In this document: piece after piece, positions 37,104 to 46,920 of the stretch | How positions within the stretch are numbered: the stretch's first letter is position 1 | Layout of the letters: every line of letters begins with the position of its first letter | Source of the DNA: Marinomonas ostreistagni | GTDB taxonomy: Bacteria > Pseudomonadota > Gammaproteobacteria > Pseudomonadales > Marinomonadaceae | Assembly: GCF_016888445.1 (NCBI RefSeq) | Contig: NZ_JAFEKF010000002.1 | Span: forward strand, 868,001 to 932,000 | Direction: 5' to 3' | Length of the DNA: 64,000 nt | Program-made: the position numbers and the translations under genes | Notes under the pieces: model-generated | What the model saw: only the letters and a program-made list of their open reading frames with translations | Databases searched by the model: none | Told to the model about the DNA's origin: nothing

Positions 37104-38822
37104 GTGGAGTTATTATCCGGTGGTGAAATGATCGCCCGCTTCCTTAAAGATGAGGGAGTTGAATACATTTATGGTTACCCAGGTGGTGCAGCACTGCACA
37201 TTTACGATGCATTGCATCGCCAATCTGACGTCAAACACGTCCTTGTCCGCCACGAGCAAGCAGCAACACACATGGCTGATGGCTACGCGCGTGCGACAGG
37301 TAAACCTGGAGCAGTCCTCGTCACCTCTGGACCAGGTGCCACCAATACCGTGACCGGTATTGCGACAGCATTTATGGATTCCATCCCTATGGTGGTTATC
37401 TGTGGTCAGGTTATGAGCTACTTGATTGGTGAAGATGCCTTCCAAGAGACGGACATGGTAGGGGTATCTCGTCCGATCGTGAAACACAGCTTCTCTGTCA
37501 AACACCCTTCAGAAATCCCAATGATTCTGAAAAAGGCGTTTTACATTGCCAGCAGCGGTCGTCCAGGCCCGGTTGTCGTTGATATCCCGAAAGATATGAC
37601 GATGCCGAATGAAAAATACGAATACAGCTACCCAGAGTCGGTATCGCTGCGTTCCTACACGCCACCTGCCAAAGGTCACAGCGGCCAAATTAAGAAAGCC
37701 GTTGATCTATTGTTGGCCGCTAAGCGACCAATGATCTATGCCGGTGGTGGTGTGATTATGGGCGGTGGTTCTGAGCTACTGACCAAATTGGCACAACAAT
37801 TAGAATACCCAGTGACCAATACTTTGATGGGCTTGGGTTGTTACCCAGCGACGGATAAACAATTCACGGGTATGTTGGGCATGCACGGTTCTTACGAAGC
37901 GAACCAAGCGATGCACCACAGTGATTTGATTCTTGCCGTAGGTGCGCGTTTTGACGACCGTGTCACCAATGATCCAGACAAGTTCTGCCCAAGCGCTAAG
38001 ATCATCCACATTGATATCGATCCTGCTTCTATCTCGAAAACCATCCGCGCCGATGTGCCGATCGTAGGTCCAGTGACGCAAGTACTGGAAGAAATGCTGT
38101 CTTTGATTGATGATGCGCCTGCACGTGAAAATCAGGAACACATCAAAGAGTGGTGGAAGCAAATTGACGCTTGGCGTCAGGTCCATGGCGGTCGTTACGA
38201 TACGTCAAGCGACAAGATCAAACCGCAAGCGGCAGTAGAGGCTTGCTGGCGTGCGACCAATGGCGATGCGTTTGTCGCATCAGACGTAGGTCAGCACCAA
38301 ATGTTTACTGCGCAGTACTACAAGTTCGATAAACCATATCGTTGGATCAACTCTGGTGGTCTAGGCACGATGGGCTTCGGTCTACCGGCGGCGATGGGCG
38401 TTAAGATGAACTTCCCTGATGAGACAGTTGTGTGTGTGACGGGTGAAGGTAGTATCCAGATGAACATTCAGGAGCTATCAACGTGTCTACAGTACGGTTT
38501 GCCAGTGAAGATTCTATGTTTGAACAACGGTTATCTAGGCATGGTACGCCAGTGGCAAGACATGAACTACGAAGGTCGTCACTCAAACTCTTACTTGGAT
38601 TCACTGCCTGAGTTTAAGACTTTGATGGACGCTTACCGTCATCAATACGTTGAGATTCGCACTAAAGACGAGCTTGACGCGAAGATGGAAGAAGCCTTTG
38701 CCATGAAAGATCAGTTGGTATTTATTAACTGTTATGTTGACCCAGAAGAACACGTATACCCAATGCAAGTACCACGCGGCTCAATGCGTGATATGTTCTT
38801 GAGCAAAACGGAGCGAACTTAA
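37104..38822 (+). CDS. ilvI: Acetolactate synthase, large subunit
   Basis: Thiamine-diphosphate enzyme for the first common step of valine, leucine and isoleucine synthesis. The 572 residues open with VELLSGGEM, include the catalytic glutamate in [17 protein letters not shown], the FAD domain with [12 protein letters not shown], and the ThDP motif [19 protein letters not shown] with [15 protein letters not shown] at 37104 is preferred (GAGG eight bases upstream; matches the E. coli IlvI start); an ATG at 37080 is the alternative. It is two bases ahead of ilvH. Length is close to E. coli IlvI (574). Confidence 0.96.
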   Translation: MELLSGGEMIARFLKDEGVEYIYGYPGGAALHIYDALHRQSDVKHVLVRHEQAATHMADGYARATGKPGAVLVTSGPGATNTVTGIATAFMDSIPMVVICGQVMSYLIGEDAFQETDMVGVSRPIVKHSFSVKHPSEIPMILKKAFYIASSGRPGPVVVDIPKDMTMPNEKYEYSYPESVSLRSYTPPAKGHSGQIKKAVDLLLAAKRPMIYAGGGVIMGGGSELLTKLAQQLEYPVTNTLMGLGCYPATDKQFTGMLGMHGSYEANQAMHHSDLILAVGARFDDRVTNDPDKFCPSAKIIHIDIDPASISKTIRADVPIVGPVTQVLEEMLSLIDDAPARENQEHIKEWWKQIDAWRQVHGGRYDTSSDKIKPQAAVEACWRATNGDAFVASDVGQHQMFTAQYYKFDKPYRWINSGGLGTMGFGLPAAMGVKMNFPDETVVCVTGEGSIQMNIQELSTCLQYGLPVKILCLNNGYLGMVRQWQDMNYEGRHSNSYLDSLPEFKTLMDAYRHQYVEIRTKDELDAKMEEAFAMKDQLVFINCYVDPEEHVYPMQVPRGSMRDMFLSKTERT

Positions 38823-38824
38823 TT

Positions 38825-39316
38825 ATGCGACACATTATCTCAGTACTAATGGAGAATGAGCCGGGTGCATTGTCGCGTGTTGTTGGTTTGTTTTCGCAGC
38901 GTAACTTCAACATTGAAACGTTAAACGTGGCGCCGACTGATGATCCGACGTTGTCACGCTTGACGCTGACAACGTTTGGTTCAGATCAAGTAGTTGAGCA
39001 AATCACGAAGCAACTTAACAAGTTGATTGATGTGGTGAAGCTGGTGGATCTGACCGAAGGTCAACACATTGAGCGTGAACTGATGTTGGTTAAGGTACGT
39101 GCCTCAGGCGCTCAGCGTGCTGAAGTCAAACGTACCGTGGATATTTTCCGTGGCAACATCATTGATATGACGCCTTCTATCTACACAGTACAGATTATTG
39201 GTGAGTCCGATAAGCTTGATGGCTTCTTGCAAGCGTTAGGCGGCATGCACATTCTTGAAGTCGTTCGTACCGGTGTGTCTGGTATCGCTCGCGGTGAGAA
39301 GACGCTGTCTCTATAA
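38825..39316 (+). CDS. ilvH: Acetolactate synthase, regulatory small subunit
   Basis: A 163-residue regulatory subunit, the same length as E. coli IlvH. The N-terminal ACT domain reads ISVLMENEPGALSRVVGLFSQRNFNIETL, the typical valine-binding fold, and a second ferredoxin-like domain follows. It confers valine feedback inhibition on the large subunit. Start is two bases after the ilvI stop, and a strong terminator follows, so ilvI-ilvH form one unit. Confidence 0.96.
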   Translation: MRHIISVLMENEPGALSRVVGLFSQRNFNIETLNVAPTDDPTLSRLTLTTFGSDQVVEQITKQLNKLIDVVKLVDLTEGQHIERELMLVKVRASGAQRAEVKRTVDIFRGNIIDMTPSIYTVQIIGESDKLDGFLQALGGMHILEVVRTGVSGIARGEKTLSL

Positions 39317-39339
39317 TGTGTGCTTAGTCAGTCACGATC

Positions 39340-39366
39340 AAAACGCGCTTCGGCGCGTTTTTTTGT
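39340..39366 (+). terminator. Terminator of ilvIH
   Basis: AAACGCGC-TTCG-GCGCGTTT hairpin followed by a run of T residues. Confidence 0.93.
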
Positions 39367-39514
39367 GCGTGCCATTTTTGCCAAGGGTTATTTCATTGTC
39401 TGAACGCTGCTTACAAGTTGCTGACAAATTTTGTTGAAATGTGTCGATACAGCAGGCTTTAGTGCTTTATAGGATCAAAAGCGTAACCGAGTTATCACCG
39501 CTTTATTTTTTTCG

Positions 39515-39533
39515 AGGAGCTGCCAATATGTAA
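39515..39533 (+). promoter_or_regulatory. Start-stop element (ATG TAA) with its own ribosome site
   Basis: AGGAG at 39515-39519 is followed at eight bases by ATG (39528-39530) and immediately by TAA. It lies 36 bases upstream of the exported coiled-coil gene, whose own ribosome site is separate (AAGGAC region near 39560). A minimal open reading frame of one codon could hold ribosomes and affect the next gene; this function is inferred. Confidence 0.35.
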
Positions 39534-39569
39534 ATCATACATTCATCGAAGGAAAAAAAGGACGGACTT

Positions 39570-40076
39570 ATGAAAACTCTAACAGCTCTAACAAACACAG
39601 TTTCATTCGCGAAGAAAGGTACTTTGGCTGCAGCGATTGCAGCGGCTTCAATGACTGGGTCAATGGCCTACGCTGACTACGATGGCGATGGTTGCATGAT
39701 GATCGATCAGCAAGAAGTAGCGCTAGAGCAAGCGAAAGCGGACAATGATTGGTCAGCAATTTTTGATGCTCAAATGGAGCTTTCAACTGCCAAAGCCGAG
39801 TGCTGGATCACTAAAAACATGACCGAAGAGAATACTGAGGAAGAGTGGGCTGAAATCAAAGCCGATTTCCAAGCGGGCATGGAAGACATCAAAGCTGAAT
39901 ACGATGAACAAGTAGCGGACGCGAAGCAAGAATTCGAAGAAGCTAAAGAAGCTGCGAATACCGATGAAAAACTAGAAGCGGCTGAAGAGAAGTACCACGA
40001 GACTATGGAAGACCTACAAGAGTCTTACAACGAGTCGATTGAGTCTCTTAAAGACAGCCTAAAAATTGAAGACTAA
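39570..40076 (+). CDS. Exported acidic coiled-coil protein, function unknown
   Basis: A 168-residue protein with a signal peptide (basic start, hydrophobic AAAIAAASMTGSMAYA, cleavage predicted after residue 35). The mature N-terminus is DYDGDGC, which resembles an EF-hand calcium loop. Two cysteines (C42 and C77) could form a disulfide. Residues about 88-160 are a charged, highly acidic coiled coil. No known family was recognised. It is a stand-alone gene with strong ribosome signals and a terminator, placed between ilvIH and ilvY. A periplasmic or secreted role is likely. Confidence 0.7.
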   Translation: MKTLTALTNTVSFAKKGTLAAAIAAASMTGSMAYADYDGDGCMMIDQQEVALEQAKADNDWSAIFDAQMELSTAKAECWITKNMTEENTEEEWAEIKADFQAGMEDIKAEYDEQVADAKQEFEEAKEAANTDEKLEAAEEKYHETMEDLQESYNESIESLKDSLKIED

Positions 40077-40089
40077 TACAGTCTTATAA

Positions 40090-40118
40090 GAGAAGCGGCC
40101 TTAGGGCCGCTTTTTTTA
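40090..40118 (+). terminator. Terminator of the exported coiled-coil gene
   Basis: AAGCGGCC-TTAG-GGCCGCTT hairpin followed by T7. It also lies just beyond the stop of the convergent ilvY gene. Confidence 0.9.
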
Positions 40119-40124
40119 GGTCTG

Positions 40125-41009
40125 CTAAACGCTGATCTGATCCCAAAAGGCTTTTACGATCGGGTTGCTTAAGCTTTTCTTTAAGGTAAATAGCCCCACA
40201 TCAAAAGGCTCCAGCTCCGGATGTACGTCAATCACCTTGACGCTATCAGCCAGCGGGCTGTTGTCCAGCACCAGTTGCGGTACGACACCGACACCAAACC
40301 CCAGAGACACCATACTGACAATGGCTTCGTTGCCGGATACTTGTGCGTAAATAGAAGGTTTAAGGCCTTTATGGCGAAACCACTGATCAATGCGAGTGCG
40401 GCCAATACCTTCCTCAGATACGATCATTGGCACTTGTTGCCAATCAATCATATCCAATTGATTGACGCCTAGCTTATGAAGCACGGCGTCATCATTCGGT
40501 GCGATAAACACTAAAGGGGAAATGGCGATGCGTTTAAACTCCATAACCGAAGGAATCGAATTAGGGCGTGCGGCGATGCTGATGTCCTCGTGTTTATTTT
40601 GTACACGGCCGATAGCTGGTACTGGATCCCCCGTATGGATTTTGATCTCGATCTGTGGGTAGCGCACACGAAACTTACTCAAAATAGAGTAGAGAAAGCT
40701 ATAGCTGGCGGTCACGGAGCAATACAGGCTGAGTTCACCTTTGAGTTGTTCGGCGCTGGTGCCAAGTGATTGCTTAAAAACATCCCAAGCGGCCAGAGTT
40801 TCACGCGCGTAGCGCTGAAATTTAACGCCATCTTGAGTCAGTGCTACGGAGCGGTTATCGCGAATAAACAGGGTTTGGCCAAGCTCTTCTTCGATCTGTT
40901 TAATATGGCGGCTCAGTGTCGACGCACTCATATGCAAGGCATCACTGGTGCGACTGAAGTGCAGGCTTTCACTTAAATGTAAGAAAACTCTGAGACTCTT
41001 AGTGTCCAT
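40125..41009 (-). CDS. ilvY: LysR-type regulator IlvY
   Basis: A 294-residue LysR-family activator. The N-terminal helix-turn-helix is DALHMSASTLSRHIKQIEEELG; the effector domain contains SLYCSVTASYSFLYSILSKFR and VSMVSLGFGVGVVPQLVLDNSP, matching E. coli IlvY closely. E. coli IlvY activates the divergent ilvC gene in response to acetolactate or acetohydroxybutyrate, and this gene has the same divergent arrangement. The gap of 144 bases to ilvC holds a candidate operator. Confidence 0.93.
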   Translation of the reverse strand: MDTKSLRVFLHLSESLHFSRTSDALHMSASTLSRHIKQIEEELGQTLFIRDNRSVALTQDGVKFQRYARETLAAWDVFKQSLGTSAEQLKGELSLYCSVTASYSFLYSILSKFRVRYPQIEIKIHTGDPVPAIGRVQNKHEDISIAARPNSIPSVMEFKRIAISPLVFIAPNDDAVLHKLGVNQLDMIDWQQVPMIVSEEGIGRTRIDQWFRHKGLKPSIYAQVSGNEAIVSMVSLGFGVGVVPQLVLDNSPLADSVKVIDVHPELEPFDVGLFTLKKSLSNPIVKAFWDQISV

Positions 41010-41053
41010 AACTTAACCAATCTTTTTTATGTTTCATTTTTTGGGATACTGTT

Positions 41054-41077
41054 TTGCAAATATATCATTTTACGCAA
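41054..41077. promoter_or_regulatory. Candidate IlvY operator
   Basis: Inverted repeat TTGC (41054-41057)/GCAA (41074-41077) within TTGCAAATATATC and ATTTTACGCAATG, between ilvY and ilvC. It fits the LysR-type two-half-site pattern and the known TTGC-containing IlvY sites. Not proved. Confidence 0.5.
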
Positions 41078-41141
41078 TGAGATGTTTGTTTTATTGTCTC
41101 TCTCAAGCTGAACATACAGCACCAAAAAAACAGTTTTCTAA

Positions 41142-42170
<1,029 letters not shown>

Positions 42171-42230
42171 TCAGTCGCGCTGAGCGATCAGCGCTGCGAA
42201 GTTTTAGTTCGAACGATCAGGTTTGAATAG

Positions 42231-42267
42231 AAAAGCCGTACAAGCTAAGCTTGTACGGCTTTTTTTA
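42231..42267 (+). terminator. Terminator of ilvC
   Basis: AAAGCCGTACAAGC-TAA-GCTTGTACGGCTTT hairpin followed by T residues; an unusually long perfect stem. Confidence 0.95.
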
Positions 42268-42288
42268 TGACTTTTTCAAGGATGCACC

Positions 42289-42921
42289 ATGTCTTTACAG
42301 CTATGGTTAACCGTGGCTCCGATCCTATTACTGCTTTCGTTTGGCCCCGGGCCTAATAATTTTACTGCGATGTACAACGGCATCCGTGCTGGGACTTGGG
42401 CGGCGGTCATTGCTGTGGTTGGGCGTAATCTTGCCTTTGCCATCTTGATGTTGGTGTCGGCGTTAGGCTTAGGCGCCATAGTGGTGTCCTCAGCGTTTTG
42501 GTTCAATGTGGTGAAATGGCTAGGGGTGGTGTACTTACTGTATGTAGGCGTACGTACTTGGCTGGCGGCCAAGCAAAACCTGAGCTCGATGGAAAACGAC
42601 GGCGTCGAAGTGAAAAGTTCGCACCTCGCTCGCATGCGCCAAGAGTTTTTGATCGCCATCAGCAACCCTAAAGCCATCTTGATTTTTACCGCGATTTTCC
42701 CGCAATTGCTCGATATACAGGCACCGATGGCGATTCAGTTCACCATTATTGGTGCCACTTTCTTGGCGACAGAATTTATTGCGGCATTTTGTTACGCGCT
42801 AGGTGGGCGTCAATTACGGCGCTTAATCCGCAGTCCGAAGGGGCTTGCCAACCTTAATCGTGGCATGGGGGGGATTTTTGTGGCGGCCAGTGTCTTCTTG
42901 GCCAGTGCGACACGTTCCTAA
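42289..42921 (+). CDS. LysE/RhtB family amino-acid exporter
   Basis: A 210-residue inner-membrane protein with about six helices. The family signature SFGPGPNNFTAMYNGIRAG occupies the first loop, and WLGVVYLLYVGVRTW follows helix three; the middle motif FLIAISNPKAILIF is also typical. It should export an amino acid or small metabolite, but substrates in this family vary (lysine, homoserine, threonine, leucine and others). It follows ilvC, separated by a terminator, so it is probably independent. Confidence 0.88.
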   Translation: MSLQLWLTVAPILLLLSFGPGPNNFTAMYNGIRAGTWAAVIAVVGRNLAFAILMLVSALGLGAIVVSSAFWFNVVKWLGVVYLLYVGVRTWLAAKQNLSSMENDGVEVKSSHLARMRQEFLIAISNPKAILIFTAIFPQLLDIQAPMAIQFTIIGATFLATEFIAAFCYALGGRQLRRLIRSPKGLANLNRGMGGIFVAASVFLASATRS

Positions 42922-42939
42922 AATGACATGTCATTGGAG

Positions 42940-42972
42940 AAGGGGCTCGGTGTAACACCGAGCCCCTTTTGT
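42940..42972. terminator. Bidirectional terminator between lysE-like and chemoreceptor genes
   Basis: AAGGGGCTCGGTG-TAA-CACCGAGCCCCTT hairpin, followed by TTGTTT. Immediately beside the stop of the convergent chemoreceptor gene. Confidence 0.92.
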
Positions 42973-44595
42973 TTAGTTAAAGCGAAACTGATTGATTTGC
43001 TTGCGTAGTGCATCTGCCATATTCGCTACCATTTCAGAACCTTGCGCTACTTGCTGTGATTCTTGTAGCACACGCTCCGATACTTCACGAATGCCCATCA
43101 GATTGCTGTTAATTTCTTCGGCTACCTGACCTTGTTGTTCTGCCGCTGAGGCGATTTGCATACTGCGGTTGGAGACATCGTCGACCTGAACTAAGGTATG
43201 GCTCAGATTATCTGCGGCGGCTTTCATGCGTTCGGCGCCTTGCTCTGCTTGCACGGTACTTGTGGCCATTGAGTCAGATGCATTGCTAGATTGTTGCTGT
43301 AGTTTCTCGATAATAGCTCGAATCTCCACAGTAGAGCTTTGTGTGCGGCTGGCTAATGAGCGCACTTCGTCGGCGACCACAGCAAAGCCTCGTCCCATTT
43401 CGCCAGCGCGTGCTGCTTCGATGGCGGCGTTTAGGGCAAGTAAGTTCGTTTGCTCAGAAATATCGCCGATGACACCTAATACTGAGTCAATTTCTTTGGT
43501 TTGAGACAGCAGCTCAATGATGACTTTATTGGCCTGCTCCACATGATGGGTCAGCACTTGGATATTTTGATTGGTATCATCAAGGTCCTTGCTTGAGCTG
43601 CGTGTAGTTTGTTGCACAAGTTGTGTCGCATCAGCGGTATCTTTGGCGTTGCCGGCCACATCGCGAATGGAGTAGGACATCTCATTCATTGCTGAGGCTA
43701 CTTTCTCAACCTCTTGGAATTGTGCATCCATACCGCTTTGAGTCTGCGTGGTATTAGCACGCATCTGCAAGGAAACGGTTTGCAGCTCATCAATTGCATG
43801 GGCAACTTGACCCAATGTGGTGCTCAGTGAGCGTGACATCTGGTTGGCAGAGTCCGCAAGGATACCTAATTCGTCTTTACGATCCATGTCTATGTGCGCT
43901 GTTAAGTCGCCACTAGAGACGGTTTGCAGGTGATTCGTCACGGCTTTGAGTGGGCGTACGATGCCGCGTACAATCAGACAACTTAATGATAAGGCGACTA
44001 ATACGATTAGCGTTTCGATAATGATAGAGCGGGTTACTTCACTCCAAAAGGCATCTTTCACATCGGTATAGAATACACCTGAGCCAACAATCCAGCCCCA
44101 GTCAGGCAAGCCTTTAACATAAGATACTTTGTCTTCAGGACGGTCTACTTGTGGGCCTTGATACTGATACTCAACAAATCCAGCACCGTTTTGTTTGACG
44201 GTACTGACCATGGCTTGCCAGTGGTGTTTGCCTGCAGCATCAGTGCTATTGCTGACATTTTTGCCGTTTAACTGTGGCTTAAGCGGGTGCATTAGCAATG
44301 TGTGTTGGTAGTCGTTGATCCAGAAGTAGCCACCATCGCCGTAGCGTAATGCCGACAATGCTTGTAAAGCTTGTGCTTTGGCTTCGTTTTCGCCAAGCTC
44401 ATTCGCGCGGTTATGGTAGTAATCGATTAAAGAGTAAGCGTTTTCAACTTGCTCCTGCACTTGCATTTTGCGTGCGTCCAGCAGCTCGCGGTACAGTGTG
44501 ATGTAGGCGGTACACTCAAAGGCAACCAGTAGCGCCACGAGTAAGGAGATGAGTCCCCAAAGCTTCCGGCTAACTTTGATATTGGCAAGTTTCAT
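42973..44595 (-). CDS. Methyl-accepting chemotaxis protein with Cache sensor
   Basis: A 540-residue chemoreceptor. Residues about 13-33 are the first membrane helix; the periplasmic domain (about 34-185) has features of a single Cache_2 domain ([21 protein letters not shown] and the [14 protein letters not shown] end). A second helix (about 188-210), a HAMP domain, and the cytoplasmic signalling hairpin follow, with the conserved tip [19 protein letters not shown] and [12 protein letters not shown]. Its ligand may be a small organic acid; this cannot be read from the sequence. No CheA-binding pentapeptide for CheR is evident at the C-terminus. Confidence 0.93.
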   Translation of the reverse strand: MKLANIKVSRKLWGLISLLVALLVAFECTAYITLYRELLDARKMQVQEQVENAYSLIDYYHNRANELGENEAKAQALQALSALRYGDGGYFWINDYQHTLLMHPLKPQLNGKNVSNSTDAAGKHHWQAMVSTVKQNGAGFVEYQYQGPQVDRPEDKVSYVKGLPDWGWIVGSGVFYTDVKDAFWSEVTRSIIIETLIVLVALSLSCLIVRGIVRPLKAVTNHLQTVSSGDLTAHIDMDRKDELGILADSANQMSRSLSTTLGQVAHAIDELQTVSLQMRANTTQTQSGMDAQFQEVEKVASAMNEMSYSIRDVAGNAKDTADATQLVQQTTRSSSKDLDDTNQNIQVLTHHVEQANKVIIELLSQTKEIDSVLGVIGDISEQTNLLALNAAIEAARAGEMGRGFAVVADEVRSLASRTQSSTVEIRAIIEKLQQQSSNASDSMATSTVQAEQGAERMKAAADNLSHTLVQVDDVSNRSMQIASAAEQQGQVAEEINSNLMGIREVSERVLQESQQVAQGSEMVANMADALRKQINQFRFN

Positions 44596-44740
44596 TTCGC
44601 TCTCCCTAGAATTTATTATAAGCGCGAATTATGGAGATCCTTGGCAAAAAGACTCTGATATAGATCAAAAAATAGGCATAAGGTGGCAATGAAGTGTCAT
44701 CTTTATGTAATCAAGTGTAACTCGATAATTAGGAGAGATG

Positions 44741-45574
44741 ATGCAGCGATCCATACTTATTACTGGCTGTAGCAGTGGCATCGGACTTGAAGCGGCTTTA
44801 ATGCTGCAAGCCAAGCATTATTTAGTCGTCGCGAGCTGTCGTCAGCCAGAGGATGTGAAGCGTTTGCAGCAGGCTGGATTGCATCATGTGATTCAGCTGG
44901 ACTTAGCCGACAGCGAATCCATTCGCCAAGGGTTTGAGCAGACCTTAGCGATTACCGGTGGAGAGTTATTCGCGTTATTTAATAATGGCGCTTACGGTCA
45001 GCCAGGTGCCGTGGAAGATCTAAGCCCTGATGTGTTACGCCAGCAGTTTGAGGTCAATGTATTTGGCACACATGATCTGACCGTGCGTGTGGTGAAACTC
45101 ATGCTAGCCCAAGGTTATGGTCGCATCGTGCACAACAGCTCGGTGCTGGGCATGGTCGCCGCGCCGTTTCGAGGCGCTTATAATGCCAGCAAGTTTGCCT
45201 TAGAAGGTCTGACGGATACATTGCGTATGGAGCTTAGTGATACGCCTGTTAACGTTTCTTTGATTGAGCCAGGGCCAATTACCAGCCGTTTTCGCGCTAA
45301 TGCTCTCGCGGCTTTGCAGACCAATATTGATATCGCCAACAGTCGTCATCAAAAGGCTTATCAGGCAGCGATCGAGCGTATGTCTAAAGTTGGACCAGCT
45401 TCGCGAGGCACATTACCAGCCAGCGCCGTGGTGGATAAACTGGTGCACGCATTAGAATCCTCAAAACCCAAGCCACGCTATTATGTTACTTGGCCTACTT
45501 ATGCAGCGGCTTTGATGAAGCGAGTATTATCAACCCGTTGGCTTGATAAAGTGATGGGCGCTCAAGGTAGTTAA
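44741..45574 (+). CDS. Short-chain dehydrogenase/reductase
   Basis: A 277-residue classical SDR. The coenzyme motif is TGCSSGIG (near the N-terminus); NNGAYG replaces the common NNAG; the catalytic triad is serine in HNSSVLG and YNASK. The N-terminal arginine after the second strand (ASCRQPED) favours NADP. The substrate is unknown; relatives act on retinol-like or other hydrophobic alcohols. The second of two adjacent ATGs is chosen because AGGAGA lies five bases upstream. Its stop overlaps that of the convergent hydrolase gene by four bases. Confidence 0.88.
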   Translation: MQRSILITGCSSGIGLEAALMLQAKHYLVVASCRQPEDVKRLQQAGLHHVIQLDLADSESIRQGFEQTLAITGGELFALFNNGAYGQPGAVEDLSPDVLRQQFEVNVFGTHDLTVRVVKLMLAQGYGRIVHNSSVLGMVAAPFRGAYNASKFALEGLTDTLRMELSDTPVNVSLIEPGPITSRFRANALAALQTNIDIANSRHQKAYQAAIERMSKVGPASRGTLPASAVVDKLVHALESSKPKPRYYVTWPTYAAALMKRVLSTRWLDKVMGAQGS

Positions 45575-46551
45575 CTGAGTTGTGCTAGCCAATGATCAAT
45601 ACGAGTTAGATAGCGCTGTCTGATCGGCTTTGGGGATAAGTAAAGATCGTGATAGCCACCATCAATACTGGCAAAGGTGGCTTTTTGAAACATCACTTGG
45701 GCAGCTTGTGTCATGCTGGCAACATCGAGTACACCATCGCCTTTGCGAGTGGCATCGACATCATCAAGTTTGCGAGTGGTGAGTGTTGAATGGCAGACAA
45801 GAGTGGGTGTCTTTATCGGGCGTTGGCGCAACGACTTTTGTGTCAGCATGACTTGCTTTAGCCAATGAAACGACAGTGGAAAGCCTTGGCTAGGCTTCCA
45901 ATCCAACCGATAACTCCATTCGCCTGCATAGCAACGGTGCAGTGTCTTTGCGTAAACGCTGATTTTTTCGGCGCGTAAGTTATGAAACGGGAGCAAGGAC
46001 ACGGTTAAACGAATGGGTAGGCTGAGATACTTGAGCAGCTTTGGCGAGAAGGGCAGCTCTAAAAATGGGCTATTAAGAATCAAGCCTTTGATAGTCGGAT
46101 GAGCTGCATTTACTTGCGCAACCTGTTCTGGGTAGCGTTGTAAGTAACTGCTGGCGATCAGCCCACCTGTTGAGTGCGCCAGTAGTACGACCTCATCGAT
46201 GCCACGTTGGCCAAGCTCTGCTAAGGCAATGCTCAAGTCATCATGATACTGAGCGAGATCTTCACACCAGTTTGGGCGACTATTAGGGCGAATAGAGCGA
46301 CCATAGCCCTGCAGATCTAGTGCAAAAAATTGCCAGCCTTGCTCGGCAAAGTGTGGGGCTAAGGAGTCTTGGAAGAAGTAATCTGTATAACCATGTAAGT
46401 ATAAGATCGCTCGTTTATGAAGGCTGGGTTGCACATACTCGACCAAGGTAGTTTCGACAGCACTTACTGGACCATTGAAGCGAAAAGTATGAGCGACAAA
46501 CGGTACCCCAAGGATGTCTGGTTTACTGTGCTGCAAGCGCCAACTAAGCAT
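45571..46551 (-). CDS. Alpha/beta hydrolase (lysophospholipase-like)
   Basis: A 326-residue alpha/beta-hydrolase fold enzyme of the serine aminopeptidase/monoacylglycerol lipase type. The nucleophile elbow is AHSTGG, with the oxyanion strand YLHGYTDYF; the catalytic histidine is probably in GGYHDLYLSP. No signal peptide, so cytoplasmic. The substrate is likely a lysophospholipid, monoacylglycerol or ester. ATG at 46551 is chosen over a TTG one codon earlier. It starts ten bases after the HlyU stop, forming a two-gene unit. Confidence 0.85.
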   Translation of the reverse strand: MLSWRLQHSKPDILGVPFVAHTFRFNGPVSAVETTLVEYVQPSLHKRAILYLHGYTDYFFQDSLAPHFAEQGWQFFALDLQGYGRSIRPNSRPNWCEDLAQYHDDLSIALAELGQRGIDEVVLLAHSTGGLIASSYLQRYPEQVAQVNAAHPTIKGLILNSPFLELPFSPKLLKYLSLPIRLTVSLLPFHNLRAEKISVYAKTLHRCYAGEWSYRLDWKPSQGFPLSFHWLKQVMLTQKSLRQRPIKTPTLVCHSTLTTRKLDDVDATRKGDGVLDVASMTQAAQVMFQKATFASIDGGYHDLYLSPKPIRQRYLTRIDHWLAQLS

Positions 46552-46560
46552 CAAAGCGAC

Positions 46561-46848
46561 CTAAAAAATTTGCTCACCGAGCTGATCGATGGTCAGTTTA
46601 GCTTTACGAACAGTGAGTTCGACACATTGATCGTAGCTTGGTAACAAGTCAGAGCGGATAAAGGTATGGCTACGCACCTCTTCTGCTGAGCCTTTCGTGA
46701 TAACGGCGCAAACACGATATTGTCCCTGATCCGCTTGCGGCGTTGGCGTAATTTGATAGCCGTTGTATTCAACCGTCTCGGCTTGGTTTGCCTCAGAGCT
46801 GTCACCAGTGGATTGAAATAGTTTGCTCAAGCTTGAAAAAATACCCAT
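46561..46848 (-). CDS. hlyU: HlyU family protein
   Basis: A 95-residue protein of the HlyU family: N-terminal MGIFSSLSKLF, the core VEYNGYQITPTPQADQGQYRV, and the C-terminal SHTFIRSDLLPS and VRKAKLTIDQLGEQIF, all close to the family pattern. The name comes from transcription activation of haemolysin in vibrios; this family (distinct from the ArsR-like HlyU of Vibrio) has no established mechanism. Co-transcribed with the downstream hydrolase gene. Confidence 0.8.
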   Translation of the reverse strand: MGIFSSLSKLFQSTGDSSEANQAETVEYNGYQITPTPQADQGQYRVCAVITKGSAEEVRSHTFIRSDLLPSYDQCVELTVRKAKLTIDQLGEQIF

Positions 46849-46920
46849 GACAATGCGCCTTTTTGTAAATGGACCAGAGCGTCATTGTCATCCATTTCGC
46901 TTCATAGTTAAAGTTATCCT

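Noticed and set aside
42923..42934. Palindrome ATGACATGTCAT, with a TGACATGTCA copy near the moaA start (about 34285)
   Set aside because: Only two dispersed copies with no shared functional context; can occur by chance in 64 kb.
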